Assembly: GCA_903813345.2 (NCBI GenBank)
Contig: CAIIXF020000001.1
Location: forward strand, 5,024,001-5,084,000
DNA from: Owenia fusiformis
Lineage: Eukaryota > Annelida > Polychaeta > Sabellida > Oweniidae
Direction: 5' to 3'
DNA length: 60,000 bases
Shown: piece by piece, positions 27,901 through 36,207 of the stretch
Layout: each line of letters opens with the position of its first letter
Position numbering within the stretch: the first letter of the stretch is position 1
The notes under the pieces: model-generated
What the model was told of the DNA's origin: nothing
The model's input: the letters and a program-made list of their open reading frames with translations, nothing else
The model's database searches: none
Program-made: the position numbers and the translations under genes

Positions 27901-28344
27901 CAAGTTGAAAGTAAAACAATTACATTAGTGAAAGCATATTGTATAACAGGTCATAAAGGTCGTGTAATAAATACGGCGCATTGGGTCGAGTTCAGCTCAA
28001 TATAATAGTTTCAATGGGTAATAGATCGATTGAATAATTGATCTTACCGTAACCTTTGTTGGAACGTACAATAGCGGCTCCTCCCCCTCAATGCGTGTCA
28101 AACCGGCCCGGGACCCAAGACGGAATCCTTTGCTTTTTACCCAGAACTTAAACTTGGAGTTATCAGTGGATTCCTGGTCCAGTTCCAATATTTTGATTAT
28201 GCGTTTATATTTTTTCCTAGTCACTGTCTTAGTTTTGCCATTTTCACCGTAATTCCGTATTGACCACGCGTGATATGCGTGGAATATATCGTCCCGTGGA
28301 GCAGTCGATAGCATCTCGCAGCCGCTACCAACTTTCGCTGTCAT
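549..28344 (-). CDS. NOL4: NOL4-like nuclear protein gene, ten visible exons, 3' end off window
   Basis: Split gene read right to left. Joining 28048-28344, 23465-23605, 22216-22458, 13556-13655, 8013-8284, 5300-5425, 4476-4676, then 3837-3944 or 3652-3768, then 549-939 gives an open frame of about 627-630 codons. Every junction is GT-AG and phase-compatible. The product matches the NOL4/NOL4L family: the N-terminal block with [10 protein letters not shown] and [11 protein letters not shown], then [25 protein letters not shown], an acidic linker, and the C-terminal block with [18 protein letters not shown] and [14 protein letters not shown]. The family is nuclear or nucleolar, mainly neural in vertebrates, and its biochemical role is poorly defined. 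Basic clusters (PERKRR, RKRIRT) fit nuclear import. The conserved extreme C-terminus is not seen, and a donor at 548 shows the gene continues off the left edge. I am sure of the family and of most exons. Whether further alternative exons lie in the long introns is open. Confidence 0.93.
1596..3040. mobile_element. Non-autonomous terminal-inverted-repeat DNA transposon in NOL4 intron
   Basis: The segment begins TACCCTATGT and ends ACATAGGGTA, and the arms remain inverted for about 45 bp with few mismatches (inner part AATTAAGAATCTGTGAGCAAA-like on the left, its complement on the right). TAAAC lies on both sides (1591-1595 and 3041-3045), a possible 5-bp target duplication. No transposase is recognisable inside; the minus ORF 1595-1843 has no motif I know. 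The interior near 2370-2770 contains degenerate AACCT/AGGTT-rich short repeats. It lies between NOL4 exons 9 and 8b. Confidence 0.7.
3652..3768 (-). CDS. NOL4: NOL4 exon 8b, downstream copy of a duplicated exon pair
   Basis: 39 codons, phase 0 to 0. Acceptor GATTTTCAG, donor GTAAAA. It begins [19 protein letters not shown] and ends [14 protein letters not shown]. It shares Q[24 protein letters not shown] with exon 8a but has its own N-terminal third, with an RPTPPHLTS stretch closer to the vertebrate RPIPSHLTS. The copy therefore looks ancestral in type, and 8a may be the derived one. That inference rests on one remembered comparison. Confidence 0.88.
3769..3836 (-). other. 68-bp intron between duplicated NOL4 exons 8a and 8b
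   Basis: Minus-strand sequence starts GTAACT and ends GATTTTCAG. It is far shorter than the other introns of this gene (0.5-8.6 kb). A TTGACT about 47 nt from the donor could be the branch site. Such a short donor-to-branch distance can make direct 8a-8b splicing inefficient, which would enforce mutually exclusive use. That is inference. Confidence 0.75.
3837..3944 (-). CDS. NOL4: NOL4 exon 8a, upstream copy of a duplicated exon pair
   Basis: 36 codons, phase 0 to 0. Acceptor GGTTTTCAG, donor GTAACT. Its peptide starts [20 protein letters not shown] and ends [14 protein letters not shown], matching the vertebrate SHLTSAVAESILASACE...KRMR segment. It lies 68 bp from a homologous copy (exon 8b). 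Both copies keep frame whether used alone, together or skipped, and their strong similarity suggests alternative use. Confidence 0.88.
4476..4676 (-). CDS. NOL4: NOL4 coding exon 7, conserved C-terminal block
   Basis: 67 codons, phase 0 to 0. It begins ATG (an internal Met) straight after acceptor TTTCAG and ends GWEP at donor GTAAGA. Motifs: [25 protein letters not shown] and [17 protein letters not shown], the most conserved C-terminal segment of the family. The high Arg/Lys content suggests nucleic-acid contact or nucleolar retention; that is inference. Confidence 0.93.
4677..5299. other. NOL4 intron 6, no further feature seen
   Basis: AT-rich intron of 623 bp containing short TTTTGA microrepeats near 5130-5145. 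I see no exon or mobile element. Confidence 0.5.
5300..5425 (-). CDS. NOL4: NOL4 coding exon 6, acidic run leading into the C-terminal block
   Basis: 42 codons, phase 0 to 0. Acceptor TTTCAG, donor GTAAGT. The peptide contains a run of seven aspartates followed by [19 protein letters not shown]. The ending ERLKAFN is the conserved entry into the NOL4 C-terminal block, and an acidic tract precedes it in vertebrate proteins too. Too short and too masked by splice sites to appear as a simple ORF. Confidence 0.9.
5426..8012. other. NOL4 intron 5, mostly featureless, with a small inverted repeat and a dispersed repeat copy
   Basis: Contains a 16-bp perfect inverted repeat at 6225-6240 and 6487-6502 and one copy of a dispersed repeat at about 7035-7130 that recurs near 30725-30800. 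The plus ORF 7638-7865 and minus ORF 6429-6665 show no motif. Confidence 0.5.
6225..6502. repeat. Small inverted-repeat element with perfect 16-bp arms
   Basis: CTCCCAGGGTTCCAAC at 6225-6240 is the exact reverse complement of 6487-6502, and the pairing extends a few bases outward with one mismatch. The arms enclose about 246 bp. This is consistent with a short MITE, but no target duplication is clear. Confidence 0.5.
8013..8284 (-). CDS. NOL4: NOL4 coding exon 5, disordered linker with basic cluster
   Basis: Two bases complete the split codon (G|AA = Glu), followed by 90 codons; it leaves in phase 0 at donor GTAAAT. It begins [18 protein letters not shown] and ends with [23 protein letters not shown] is a plausible nuclear localisation signal. 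The Ser/Thr/Pro-rich composition fits the variable middle of NOL4. The acceptor is GATTTCAG. The call rests mainly on phase, splice sites and composition. Confidence 0.85.
8285..13555. other. NOL4 intron 4, no supported feature
   Basis: 5.3 kb of AT-rich intron. The ORFs of 60-94 codons here have no recognisable motif and lack coding-like composition. I see no long inverted repeat. Confidence 0.5.
13556..13655 (-). CDS. NOL4: NOL4 coding exon 4, Ser/Pro-rich linker
   Basis: 33 codons plus one base. Acceptor TTTTCAG precedes GAC AGT ATG and donor GTAAGT leaves phase 1. The peptide is Ser/Pro-rich ([27 protein letters not shown]) and looks like a disordered linker, so family homology is weak here. 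The call rests on strong splice sites and phase agreement: phase 0 in from exon 3, phase 1 out into exon 5. Confidence 0.8.
18761..18786. repeat. Short perfect hairpin in NOL4 intron 3
   Basis: TTAAGATGTT (18761-18770) and AACATCTTAA (18777-18786) are perfect complements around a 6-bp loop. Too short to be called a terminator or mobile element. Confidence 0.4.
19007..19020. promoter_or_regulatory. Palindromic double-TAAT site, possible homeodomain dimer site
   Basis: CCATTAGCTAATGG is a perfect 14-bp palindrome with two inverted TAAT cores inside a less AT-rich block of intron 3. Homeodomain proteins bind TAAT cores; regulatory use here is inference only. Confidence 0.3.
21285..21500 (-). 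repeat. Dispersed repeat copy, inverted relative to 31.58-31.77 kb
   Basis: Read on the minus strand, phrases such as GGGCAGATAA, CATGGCAGG, TTCCCTTAAACTTGAAT, GTTATACAAATT and TTCATATTACCT recur in the same order at about 31620-31745. The copies are diverged. Probably an old transposable-element fragment. Confidence 0.5.
22216..22458 (-). CDS. NOL4: NOL4 coding exon 3
   Basis: 81 codons, phase 0 to 0, residues 147-227. The exon opens [20 protein letters not shown] after an acceptor ending TTCCAG, includes CADCQKRMH and [16 protein letters not shown], and ends VKMEE at donor GTAAAT. The paired cysteines of SCADC and the DYxMPIT motif are conserved in NOL4 proteins. It completes the N-terminal conserved block. 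The coding exon starts 12 codons upstream of the first alternative start in the frame. Confidence 0.92.
22459..23464. other. NOL4 intron 2, no feature seen
   Basis: About 1 kb of AT-rich intron. The 107-codon minus ORF at 22932-23255 has no motif and I treat it as chance. Confidence 0.5.
23465..23605 (-). CDS. NOL4: NOL4 coding exon 2
   Basis: 47 codons, phase 0 to 0, residues 100-146. The acceptor TTGCAG lies just before GCT GAA GAT and the donor is GTGAGT after GCG. The peptide starts [20 protein letters not shown] and ends [11 protein letters not shown]. It matches the vertebrate NOL4 segment [14 protein letters not shown]...[11 protein letters not shown] almost residue for residue. The open frame runs past both splice sites, so a simple ORF call would overextend it. 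Confidence 0.92.
23606..28047. other. NOL4 intron 1 (4.4 kb), non-coding
   Basis: AT-rich. Contains a diverged dispersed repeat at about 25450-25625, a weak tandem duplication near 24285-24375 and a four-unit AATGA microsatellite near 27708-27729. No exon-like sequence is recognised; the 99-codon ORF at 27418 and the 78-codon ORF at 25821 have no motifs. Confidence 0.45.
25450..25625. repeat. Dispersed repeat copy related to 31.5-32.3 kb
   Basis: Shares ordered phrases with the repeat at 31.5-32.3 kb: TTATTTGGGAGA, TGAATAACTTCAC, AACATATCG, GAGAT...AAGG-like, CATGTTG and TGCAATTTTGTCACCC. Diverged, AT-rich, with no coding content that I recognise. Confidence 0.5.
28048..28344 (-). CDS. NOL4: NOL4 coding exon 1 (start codon exon)
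   Basis: Residues 1-99. The ATG at 28344 has A at -3 and is the first Met of the open frame. The exon carries [30 protein letters not shown] and [11 protein letters not shown], the family's N-terminal signature. It ends after ...YVPTKVT with donor GTAAGA at 28047-28042 (minus strand), phase 0. The frame runs on 16 codons into the intron, so the apparent longer peptide end is intronic. Confidence 0.92.
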
Positions 28345-28810
28345 CGTCCCGAATGGATAGCTAAGTGCGATATTCCTTGATTTCTAATATTGACTAAATT
28401 ACAGCTAGTGGTCTTACGGGATAGATATTCAATTTTCCTAACATGGACAGAGGCACTGATCCAGAATCCAGACTGACGTGGGATGGTAGGAGTTGCCGCA
28501 ATAATCTATGCTTGTCTCTATAGACCCGCTGGCCAATACTAATTAGCGTTGCTGAACAAAGGTAGTTGGTATTAGCGTCCAATCAGAGTGGATGCTACCA
28601 GCTGTCCCGAGCACGGAAACAACCACATATTGCACCAACTATCGATCGGTTTCTATGCTGCCTTCACTGTCACGACATGGCAAGATTGGGCCGGAGATTG
28701 CTCGCTTAATTTACTAAGCGCGTGTCAGGCGTGTGTCTCTTATTCGCGTGGCCTGCTCACGACCTCGGACGCAGCGTCAAACAGCGTCCGATTATTTAAA
28801 CGTGAATGAA
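28345..28810 (-). promoter_or_regulatory. NOL4: CpG-rich 5' region of NOL4 (probable promoter/5' UTR)
   Basis: From about 28560 to 28810 CpG dinucleotides are frequent (GCGCGTG, TTCGCGTGG, CTCGGACGCAGCGTC), unlike the surrounding CpG-poor DNA. A CCAAT pentamer lies at 28579-28583 in the plus orientation. The block sits directly upstream of the NOL4 ATG. No clear TATA box is seen. The plus-strand ORF 28588-28809 is probably a by-product of the GC-rich composition. Confidence 0.5.
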
Positions 28811-29129
28811 AATTGTTGATATTTACACCTTTTAATCACTGACCAAATCCCTCCATGCTTTTGCTATATTAAAATGGAATGACCTGTCAAAGACTCATGA
28901 GAAAAGTAAAAAACGAAGGAATCACCACAGCCTTTGGGGTGTTGGCTTGGCATACCATGAACATTCCTTTCCTTATTCCACATCAATTGGGAATATATGA
29001 CGATAAGAGATGACGAAGTAATAAATTGATCTGATTTGCTAAAATACATTATTTTAGTATCCCGTCAAGAAAGAAACCAATCTGTAAAAATATGCGATAC
29101 GCGTAATCAGTGTAAACACGTTAAAATAG

Positions 29130-29760
29130 AATCTCAGGAAACTGATGAACTGCTCTGGGGTGTTTCTTTAGAGCCCAATTGCCACTAATCCTGGGATAGG
29201 TGACTTTCTGTTTGACCTTTGGCCTGGGGCTGAGACACGAGAAGTTCAGGATTGGGACAGGATAGTTGTTTAGTCCATTTAACTAATTTACAAGTCCTAT
29301 GTGAATTAATTACATATACATCTCTGAAATAGACTATACACCGGCTGTCCAGCTCAGGTCAATGTGAGGGGACAGCAGATAGTGTTGGCAGGTGCATCGC
29401 TAACGTTATATAGGGGCTTCATAGTGGCCCAATTACCTATTGTTCTAAACTGACGAGCCATTCAATAGTGACAATTCAGACCATTTTAATGCCCCGCCTT
29501 CGTATTTTCTTCTGACAGACCACAGCAGCGTCCGATATGTAAATGAGGTGGGCAGATGGGGGCCGTTGACTTTGGTTGATAGGCCTCTCAAGATTAAACT
29601 ACAAATCTTGCTGACCTTTGGTCGCCAGATTTACCTGCAATATATCCGAGTAATTACTTGAATAGACAGAATAATAACAAAGCACCCTATCTGGGAACTA
29701 AAACGCCAGCGTTCCCCGATGGGTCATTAGTGAGAGTTCATCATTCAATTTATTAATTAG
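29130..29760. promoter_or_regulatory. Candidate conserved non-coding/enhancer block between NOL4 and Mox
   Basis: Sequence complexity and GC rise well above the flanks. The block contains TGACCTTTGG twice in similar form (near 29213 and 29612), ATGTAAATGAGG with an octamer-like core, CAGATGG E-box-like, TATTGTTCT Sox-like, and GTAATTAC plus ATTAATTAG homeodomain-like sites. No open frame fits an exon. The assignment as a shared regulatory region is inference. Confidence 0.3.
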
Positions 29761-30139
29761 TGGATAATCGAATTTTTCTTAATGTATTCGTAAAAAAGTT
29801 TGTTCTGAACCGCCAAATAATTCGTCAGAAGGACAAAGAACTGCAACAGAGTTATATAATTATTCTGAACAATGCAATACTGATACTGTATATTTGTATC
29901 TGACCAATCGATACTTGATTACACCGGAGCAAACACTGAATCGTGCAAATATCATGTTTTACAAAGGTCGTTACTTATTACGTAATAGCTGAGAAATAGA
30001 TCGTAATACGTCCAACACCTTCATGAAATACCATATTGACTGAGCATTTGATATTATTAAATCATCGTGAATTGGAGAAGTGAAAATTAAAGACTGGGCA
30101 GTTTTGAGCAATATTGACTGACTCCGGCAGGTGATTCCA

Positions 30140-30234
30140 TAGTCTAGCTACAAGCCTCTGTTACCCCCCCCCCTTCCGCCCTCTACTAAACACCTTATCA
30201 CGCAGCTTATGTGCAAGGTCTTGTAGCTAGACTA
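30140..30234. repeat. Hairpin element with perfect 15-bp arms around a C10 run
   Basis: TAGTCTAGCTACAAG (30140-30154) is exactly complementary to 30220-30234. The loop of about 65 bp contains ten consecutive C at 30164-30173. May be a small MITE or a structured RNA source; no further evidence. Confidence 0.5.
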
Positions 30235-31404
30235 GTGATTTCACATACGACCTTTAAAGCAATCCCCCAACATATCGCGAAAATAACATGATATATATCA
30301 CAAAAAAGATGTACCGATATTGAGTTTCTGAATTCGCCCATGTCCTCAAAACGTTCATGATATTTTTGGGGTCAAAAGTAATAACACGCTGATTGAGGCA
30401 AAGCATGGGTTATCAAAGGTGAAAGAGTCGACGTATCTCATTGTTAGCACTGCCAAGGTGAAGAAAAGACCTGTCAATGAAACTTCTCAGGTATATGGAA
30501 TACGGAGGTTGCAATTGGAAAATATCAGACTTAACTTAAAAGCCAGACTGTGTACAATCCAGGACAATATAACATTAAACATTTGATCTAAAATCGTGCG
30601 GCTTTATTACTTGCTTTTGTATGTTGACCATATACCAAAATCAACAAAGCATATATATCTGATGAGGCTCCATCCTCCGTCCTTTTTCTTCCCTCTAACC
30701 ATGGACTTTCTGTAAGTCCGCGCATTAACTACCCTTTGCATTCGTTTGACTTCACTTCTTAAAAGAGAACTTCGTCTTCAACTAGACTCTGCGCGCAGGG
30801 TACGCATTAACGAGGACATGCGTGAGATTCAATGCGAGATATACATATACATATATTAAGATTTAATGATGTATTATATTGATTTATAAATTTTTTTTTT
30901 TTAATTTAAAATAGTGCTACTCGTACAACGACTAGACTTTTTATCACTACTTACACAGTATACCATGAAGTTAAAGTTATAGATTAAAACGACTGTTTGC
31001 AATTGTTATTTTCCATAGATTTTCTATTTGTCTAATTAATAAAATATATTTTGAACAATTGATGACAAATATTTTTCAAATAAATAAAGTGTATTTTAGA
31101 CGATTGACGACATTTTACGACTAACTTCTCTACCATAGCTATAATAGGTATGTGCATATTGTTTGGTGCATACTCATGACATGGTCTTTGTAATATTCCT
31201 TGATATCTTGAGCGAAACTTATTGCATCTACTGTCGCTCGAGAAAAGTAAATTAATTTACTGACATCTATAAAAGTCGTACTTATTTATTTTACTCAATA
31301 TAGAATCCAAAGTGATATTAACGAGTTATCAGTGACATCTATTTCTCTGAACAACGTTTTTGGTAAGGTCTTATTTGGAGAAGTGGAAGTCAGACCTATA
31401 CTTG

Positions 31405-32350
31405 TGACAAAAATTGTTTCAATTTTAGAATATTTTGGTTTCATATCATTCCTTGTCATGTTTATTTTCTAAAATTACACAAAGATAGTTATATTTGAGG
31501 AAAACTAAAGATTTTTAAAATAATTACATTCATTTTTCAATTTTATGGTTACCATTTTTGTTATTTGGGAGAATTACCCGGATGTGAGTTACCAGTTTTT
31601 CACCACCAAGTATCTAATTCAGGGCAGATAACATGGCAGGATATTAGAGAGTTCCCTTAAACTTGAATGTTAATCAGTTTTAGTGGTTCAATTTTCATAT
31701 TACCCTTATGTATCTGATAGTTATACAAATTGAAATATACAATTTTCCCCCATTTTGGCACTTTGAATCCTTTAAATAACTTCACCAATTTATAACATAT
31801 CGAGGATCTTTTTGGGGATATCATGTTTGAGATTTTAAGGAATATATTGGTATGTCAACCGTAAATGTTGCTTGCAATACTACCAATGGTTCTGAATCTC
31901 ATTAACTAATCCCAGCAAAGGAGGACGGAAAGTATCGCAACAGATTTCGGACAGTCATACTTTACAAATATTACATAGAGAAAATCAGATCTAGCGAACA
32001 GCCTAACAAAAAATTGTTTCACTTTTAGAATATTCCTGACTTATGTCATTCATTTTCATGTCTATTTTCTAAAAATCCCCAAAGTGCTCACTTTATTTTA
32101 GGAAAACTGAAGATTTACGAAAATATATTATCTTTCTATAAGAATGGTTACGATTCTTATTATTTGGGAGAATTTAAACATTTTTCACCCATTTTTGCAC
32201 TTTGAATCCATCATAACTTCACCAACAATTTATAACATATCGTGAATTTTTTGGGAGATATTGTATTTGAGATTGTAAGGAATAGGTTTGTAGATCAGTT
32301 GTACATGTTGCTTGTAATTTTGTCACCCCCATAGATCTGATTCTGTAACT
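31405..32350. repeat. Diverged direct repeat, two units of about 0.45-0.6 kb
   Basis: Two ordered blocks recur. ACAAAAATTGTTTCA...TTATTTGGGAGAATT is at 31409-31576 and again at 32005-32176. CACTTTGAATCC...AACATATCG...GAGATT..AAGGAATA...TGTTGCTTG is at about 31755-31880 and again at 32190-32325. A third partial copy lies at 25.45 kb and an inverted partial copy at 21.3 kb, so this is a dispersed repeat family. Confidence 0.55.
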
Positions 32351-35300
32351 ACTCAGTTCACGTGTTTTCTATTGTGCCGTTAATCTCTAAACTTTCAATT
32401 AAAGTTAAAATTTGATCTCCCATTATAAATAATGTATATGTTTTTTATTGCAATAACAGCATCGATAGTCATTTCAATTTTATGCAAAGTCCGCAGTTCT
32501 ATTACTTAACAAAGTTGCGTCTTCTCAATACATTTTGTAGGATTATTAGAGCAGCGACCTATCCTCAGTTTGGAAGTCTGAACAGAAAAGGCTCTTTCCC
32601 TGACCAGAACCATGACGATATAAACAATTATATATGTTTAGATTAAAGTGGAAGTCCAAACCAATGTTTCAAACCGTGACATTATGCATCCGGACATAAA
32701 TAAGTAAATAGCAAATTCAACAAGATGCAGAAGGAGTCGTTTACTTACTGTATATGTAAACATATTATGTTTGAATACAAAATATAATTAAAAAATACAA
32801 TTAACATCTCTGTGAGTCTATTTGGTCACGTTAAAACACAAGTAAAATTAAATAAATTTGTATATCCCAGAACAGAACACTGAGACAGAAGGGCTTCAAG
32901 ATGCAGATGTGCGTGCATGATCCTCCAACTGACTATAAAATAAATACTAGAGGATTATTTTTATATATCGAGTCTTGTGATTTCATAATATCCTTCTTAC
33001 TGATATTTATATTCTTTCAAGTCAACTACTTCCACTACGAGGGCAATTATCTGTATATTGGCTTGGGTTTCGTACCCGAGCATTTCCGTTGTTTATGTTG
33101 GTATGGCCAATAAAGTTCGATAAATAGCGGAAGAAAGATCAACGATCGAATTCATTTATTCAGCGCGTTCCTTCTAACAGAGGATGTATTTGTTCTGGTC
33201 TACGGGACAATTATTTCTCGTTCAGATGTGGGTATCACTCATCACAGAGGCACAACATGGCCTGGCTTGTTTTCTCTAAAAACACATCGAAACATCGCCC
33301 ACGTAACTCGAGACAAAAGTCAAAATCTGCACACCAAATGAACATGTTTTGCAGGTCCTTTTGAACCAAAACTTCGAAAAGATAAAATATATACGCGTGG
33401 GACTCTCAGTTGAAATGATGAGGATTCTTAAGAAGCGTCCTATAACGCCTGGTAATCCTATATCAGATGTGATCACAGAAATTGTTTATAGCAACGTATC
33501 ACCCTACCCCCTCGACCAAACCGTCCACTGACAACACGATACTCATGAAATCATAAATCTTATATTACACTGATCATGATGAGAAAAACTACGAGGCAGT
33601 TTTTGAAGATGGTTCATCATTGATACATTGTTCCTGGAACTAACTCAAATATTTATCTTCCACCAAACAAATTGCTTAAACTACCACTCGAGCATCATTC
33701 CTGAGGAATCAAAGATTTTCAACATATTTGATGCTAGATTGAATTTTGCTTACAGTCGTGTTAGGAAACATAATGACTTTTCAATGAGGGAACCGTACGC
33801 TGAACATTTCCGTATGGGCCTTTCAGAATATATGTATTTAAACTCTTGTTTAGAGGTATGTGCTTGTTAAAAAGAAGAGATTTAGAAATGATTGACACGG
33901 TAGCAATGGTGCGTTCACCTGTTCATGGCACAATTGTGGCGTTGTTTAACTCAAACTTTTAAATCTATTTCATGATAAAATTCGCAAACATAGGTTAAAA
34001 CCATGCAAACCAGCTTGTAACTAGTTTGTATCTGAACTAAATAAAGAAAATGAATATTTTGTCATAATAAAATTCAAATTGATGGTATGAATTAAAACAT
34101 TGAAAAGGAAGATCCTCGTTCAATTTCAACGGTCTCCAACTGTCAATATTAAGACAAAAATCTAAATAGACTATGCTAAAAATATATTTTTGAAACATTG
34201 CGTCATATCTCTATGAAATTATCGGAAACATGGAATTTATTTCAGCTAGCTCCAAGAGGTCAATTTGCATCATCTGCCAAACACTTGTATCAATAGCAAA
34301 TCCAGCTGTAAATGACACTCTATATTTCCATTTTGAAACAGTTTTTGGGAATCGCATTACTAAACATTGTGATTCTTGTAGCATTCGATACTGCACTGAA
34401 ATTATCATAAATCTGCGTTGTTCAGAACATTTATGAATCGAAGCACTGGGTTCGCTAATGATGGGATCTGTGAAACAGTGAACAAAACAATATTTTTCTT
34501 GAAAACAACGAACCAATGTGTGATGTTTCAAAATGTAAAAAGACGTTTCAATCGATGCTCTCAAATGGTGATTACATAACATTTAAGAAAAATAAATGCG
34601 CGTCAGTCTCAAATATTTCGTGTAGGAATAAGCTGCTGACACCCGTTGACACTAAGATGGCCATGGTGATAATGACATGAACAAAACGATTCTGACATTG
34701 GGTTTTCCAATATCGTCAGCTCTTCAACCATTTTGAAATACTTGATTTCCTCGATTTTAACTGTTTTAATGAAAATCTTTCAATGATTCAATTGCGTTCG
34801 TAGATCAATCAAAATACTAGTATCAGCTCTGGTGATACAGATTTACCTTAAAAGAGATCTTCAATGGCCCAAGTTAATCAATTACAGAGATAAATTGAAA
34901 CTTGGAAAGTTTAAAAAGAGGAGAAAATGTAGATATTTTCTTAGGCAATATTTTGGGATTATGCATTGACCTTAAATAAATGATAAATCAGAGTCCGTCT
35001 CAGGCATTATATGATTAGGGACCCGTGCAGGCCGTGGTCAAGAATTTAAAATAGCCAAGACATATTTGAGTTAAATGGGAAATGCATGCTATCATAAGCT
35101 AAGTTTACAGTTTTAATTTAAAGATTCTGAATTGGTTGAAATGAGGCGCATCGTGCCAAAACATTTTTACTTCTCCATGCTCTAATGTATTGAATGTAAC
35201 TGTTTGTTCATATAGCTTTATTTTAAAATCACGGTAAAATTATACAAGATTTCATCTTTTCTTTAGAAACGATGAGGAATATGTGAGTAATGTGTATCTT

Positions 35301-35780
35301 TATTTTATGAACGCTTGGATCTACGAAAAGTTTAGGCAGATATTTAGACTGCTTCTGATTGGTTGGTTCTGGCTAAAATAACACCTATGGTCTATGCCTA
35401 ATGACAGGATCCACAGCTGCCCTTCTCGTTATCTCGCCAACGTTCAACAATTTGTTACAGAGCGATTTCTAACTTACTTCTAAACTCAAAGTTTTTAAAC
35501 TTCTATGATAATCTTTATGATAATATATCGATGATTTCTCAACATGTAATGGATTCTTGTGGTTTTTGTCCTGGCGATTAGGAACTGATTTCTAAGTAAG
35601 TTGAAGAAGACATCGACCATCCAGTCGTAGCGCATCAGGTAGATGTAAAAATCAATGAGGCCAATATGAAAACAATGTAAAAGAAAACTACATGTAAACT
35701 AAATAGTGGAACTTTTTCTTCCCATTTTCACAATTACAAAATTGGATTGGATCAACAAGTCGTGGATTCTACGGACAGTC

Positions 35781-36207
35781 ATGAACGCTCCCACACTTCA
35801 CCACTACCAGTCGCCCTTTTCTACGAACTGGCACCAGGCCCCCGGGCTTCAAAGGACATCTATATCATCTCTGTATGGAGGTGGTGGCTTTCCAAGCTAC
35901 CATTCTGTGGCAGACTGGGGATTAAGTCACAATACTTCAACATCAAGTATGAGCACAGGGGGACACAGTAACAATACAGCGGCACATCTACTCTCCAGGG
36001 ACCACCCCGCTTCCGAGTTTCTCGCCACTGCACAATCGCACCCAGTCAGTGCCTCCCATGGACACTTGTCGTCAGTTGACGTAAATGCTGCAACAGTTCT
36101 GGGCTACAACAATCCTCTCGAGTCAATGTTTAACGCACAGTTTAATAAAACAAGCATCCCACTGTCACCAAAATCCACAACAGCCTCGTCAGATTCAAAG
36201 TCAGCAG
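35781..36207 (+). CDS. Mox: Mox exon 1 (N-terminal region)
   Basis: 142 codons plus one base. The ATG at 35781 opens [20 protein letters not shown]. The open frame extends upstream to 35706 but without an ATG. It ends at GCAG|GTGAGC, phase 1, and the G joins AT of exon 2 to give Asp143. Rich in Ser, Thr, His and Asn, as in Mox transactivation regions. Any 5' UTR exon upstream is not identified. Confidence 0.9.

Larger units (their letters stand above)
28811..35780. other. Head-to-head intergenic region between NOL4 and Mox
   Basis: About 7 kb of non-coding DNA between divergent genes. It holds a higher-complexity block at 29.13-29.76 kb, a perfect-arm hairpin at 30.14 kb, a short dispersed repeat near 30.73 kb, a diverged internal repeat at 31.4-32.35 kb and otherwise AT-rich sequence. 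The longest ORF (minus 34211-34582, 123 codons) has no recognisable motif. Confidence 0.5.

Noticed and set aside
28588-28809. 73-codon plus ORF next to NOL4 promoter
   Set aside because: Better explained by CpG-rich promoter composition; no family match.
34211-34582. 123-codon minus-strand ORF between NOL4 and Mox
   Set aside because: No recognisable motif, AT-rich composition, a competing plus-strand ORF, and no good splice or start context; most likely chance.
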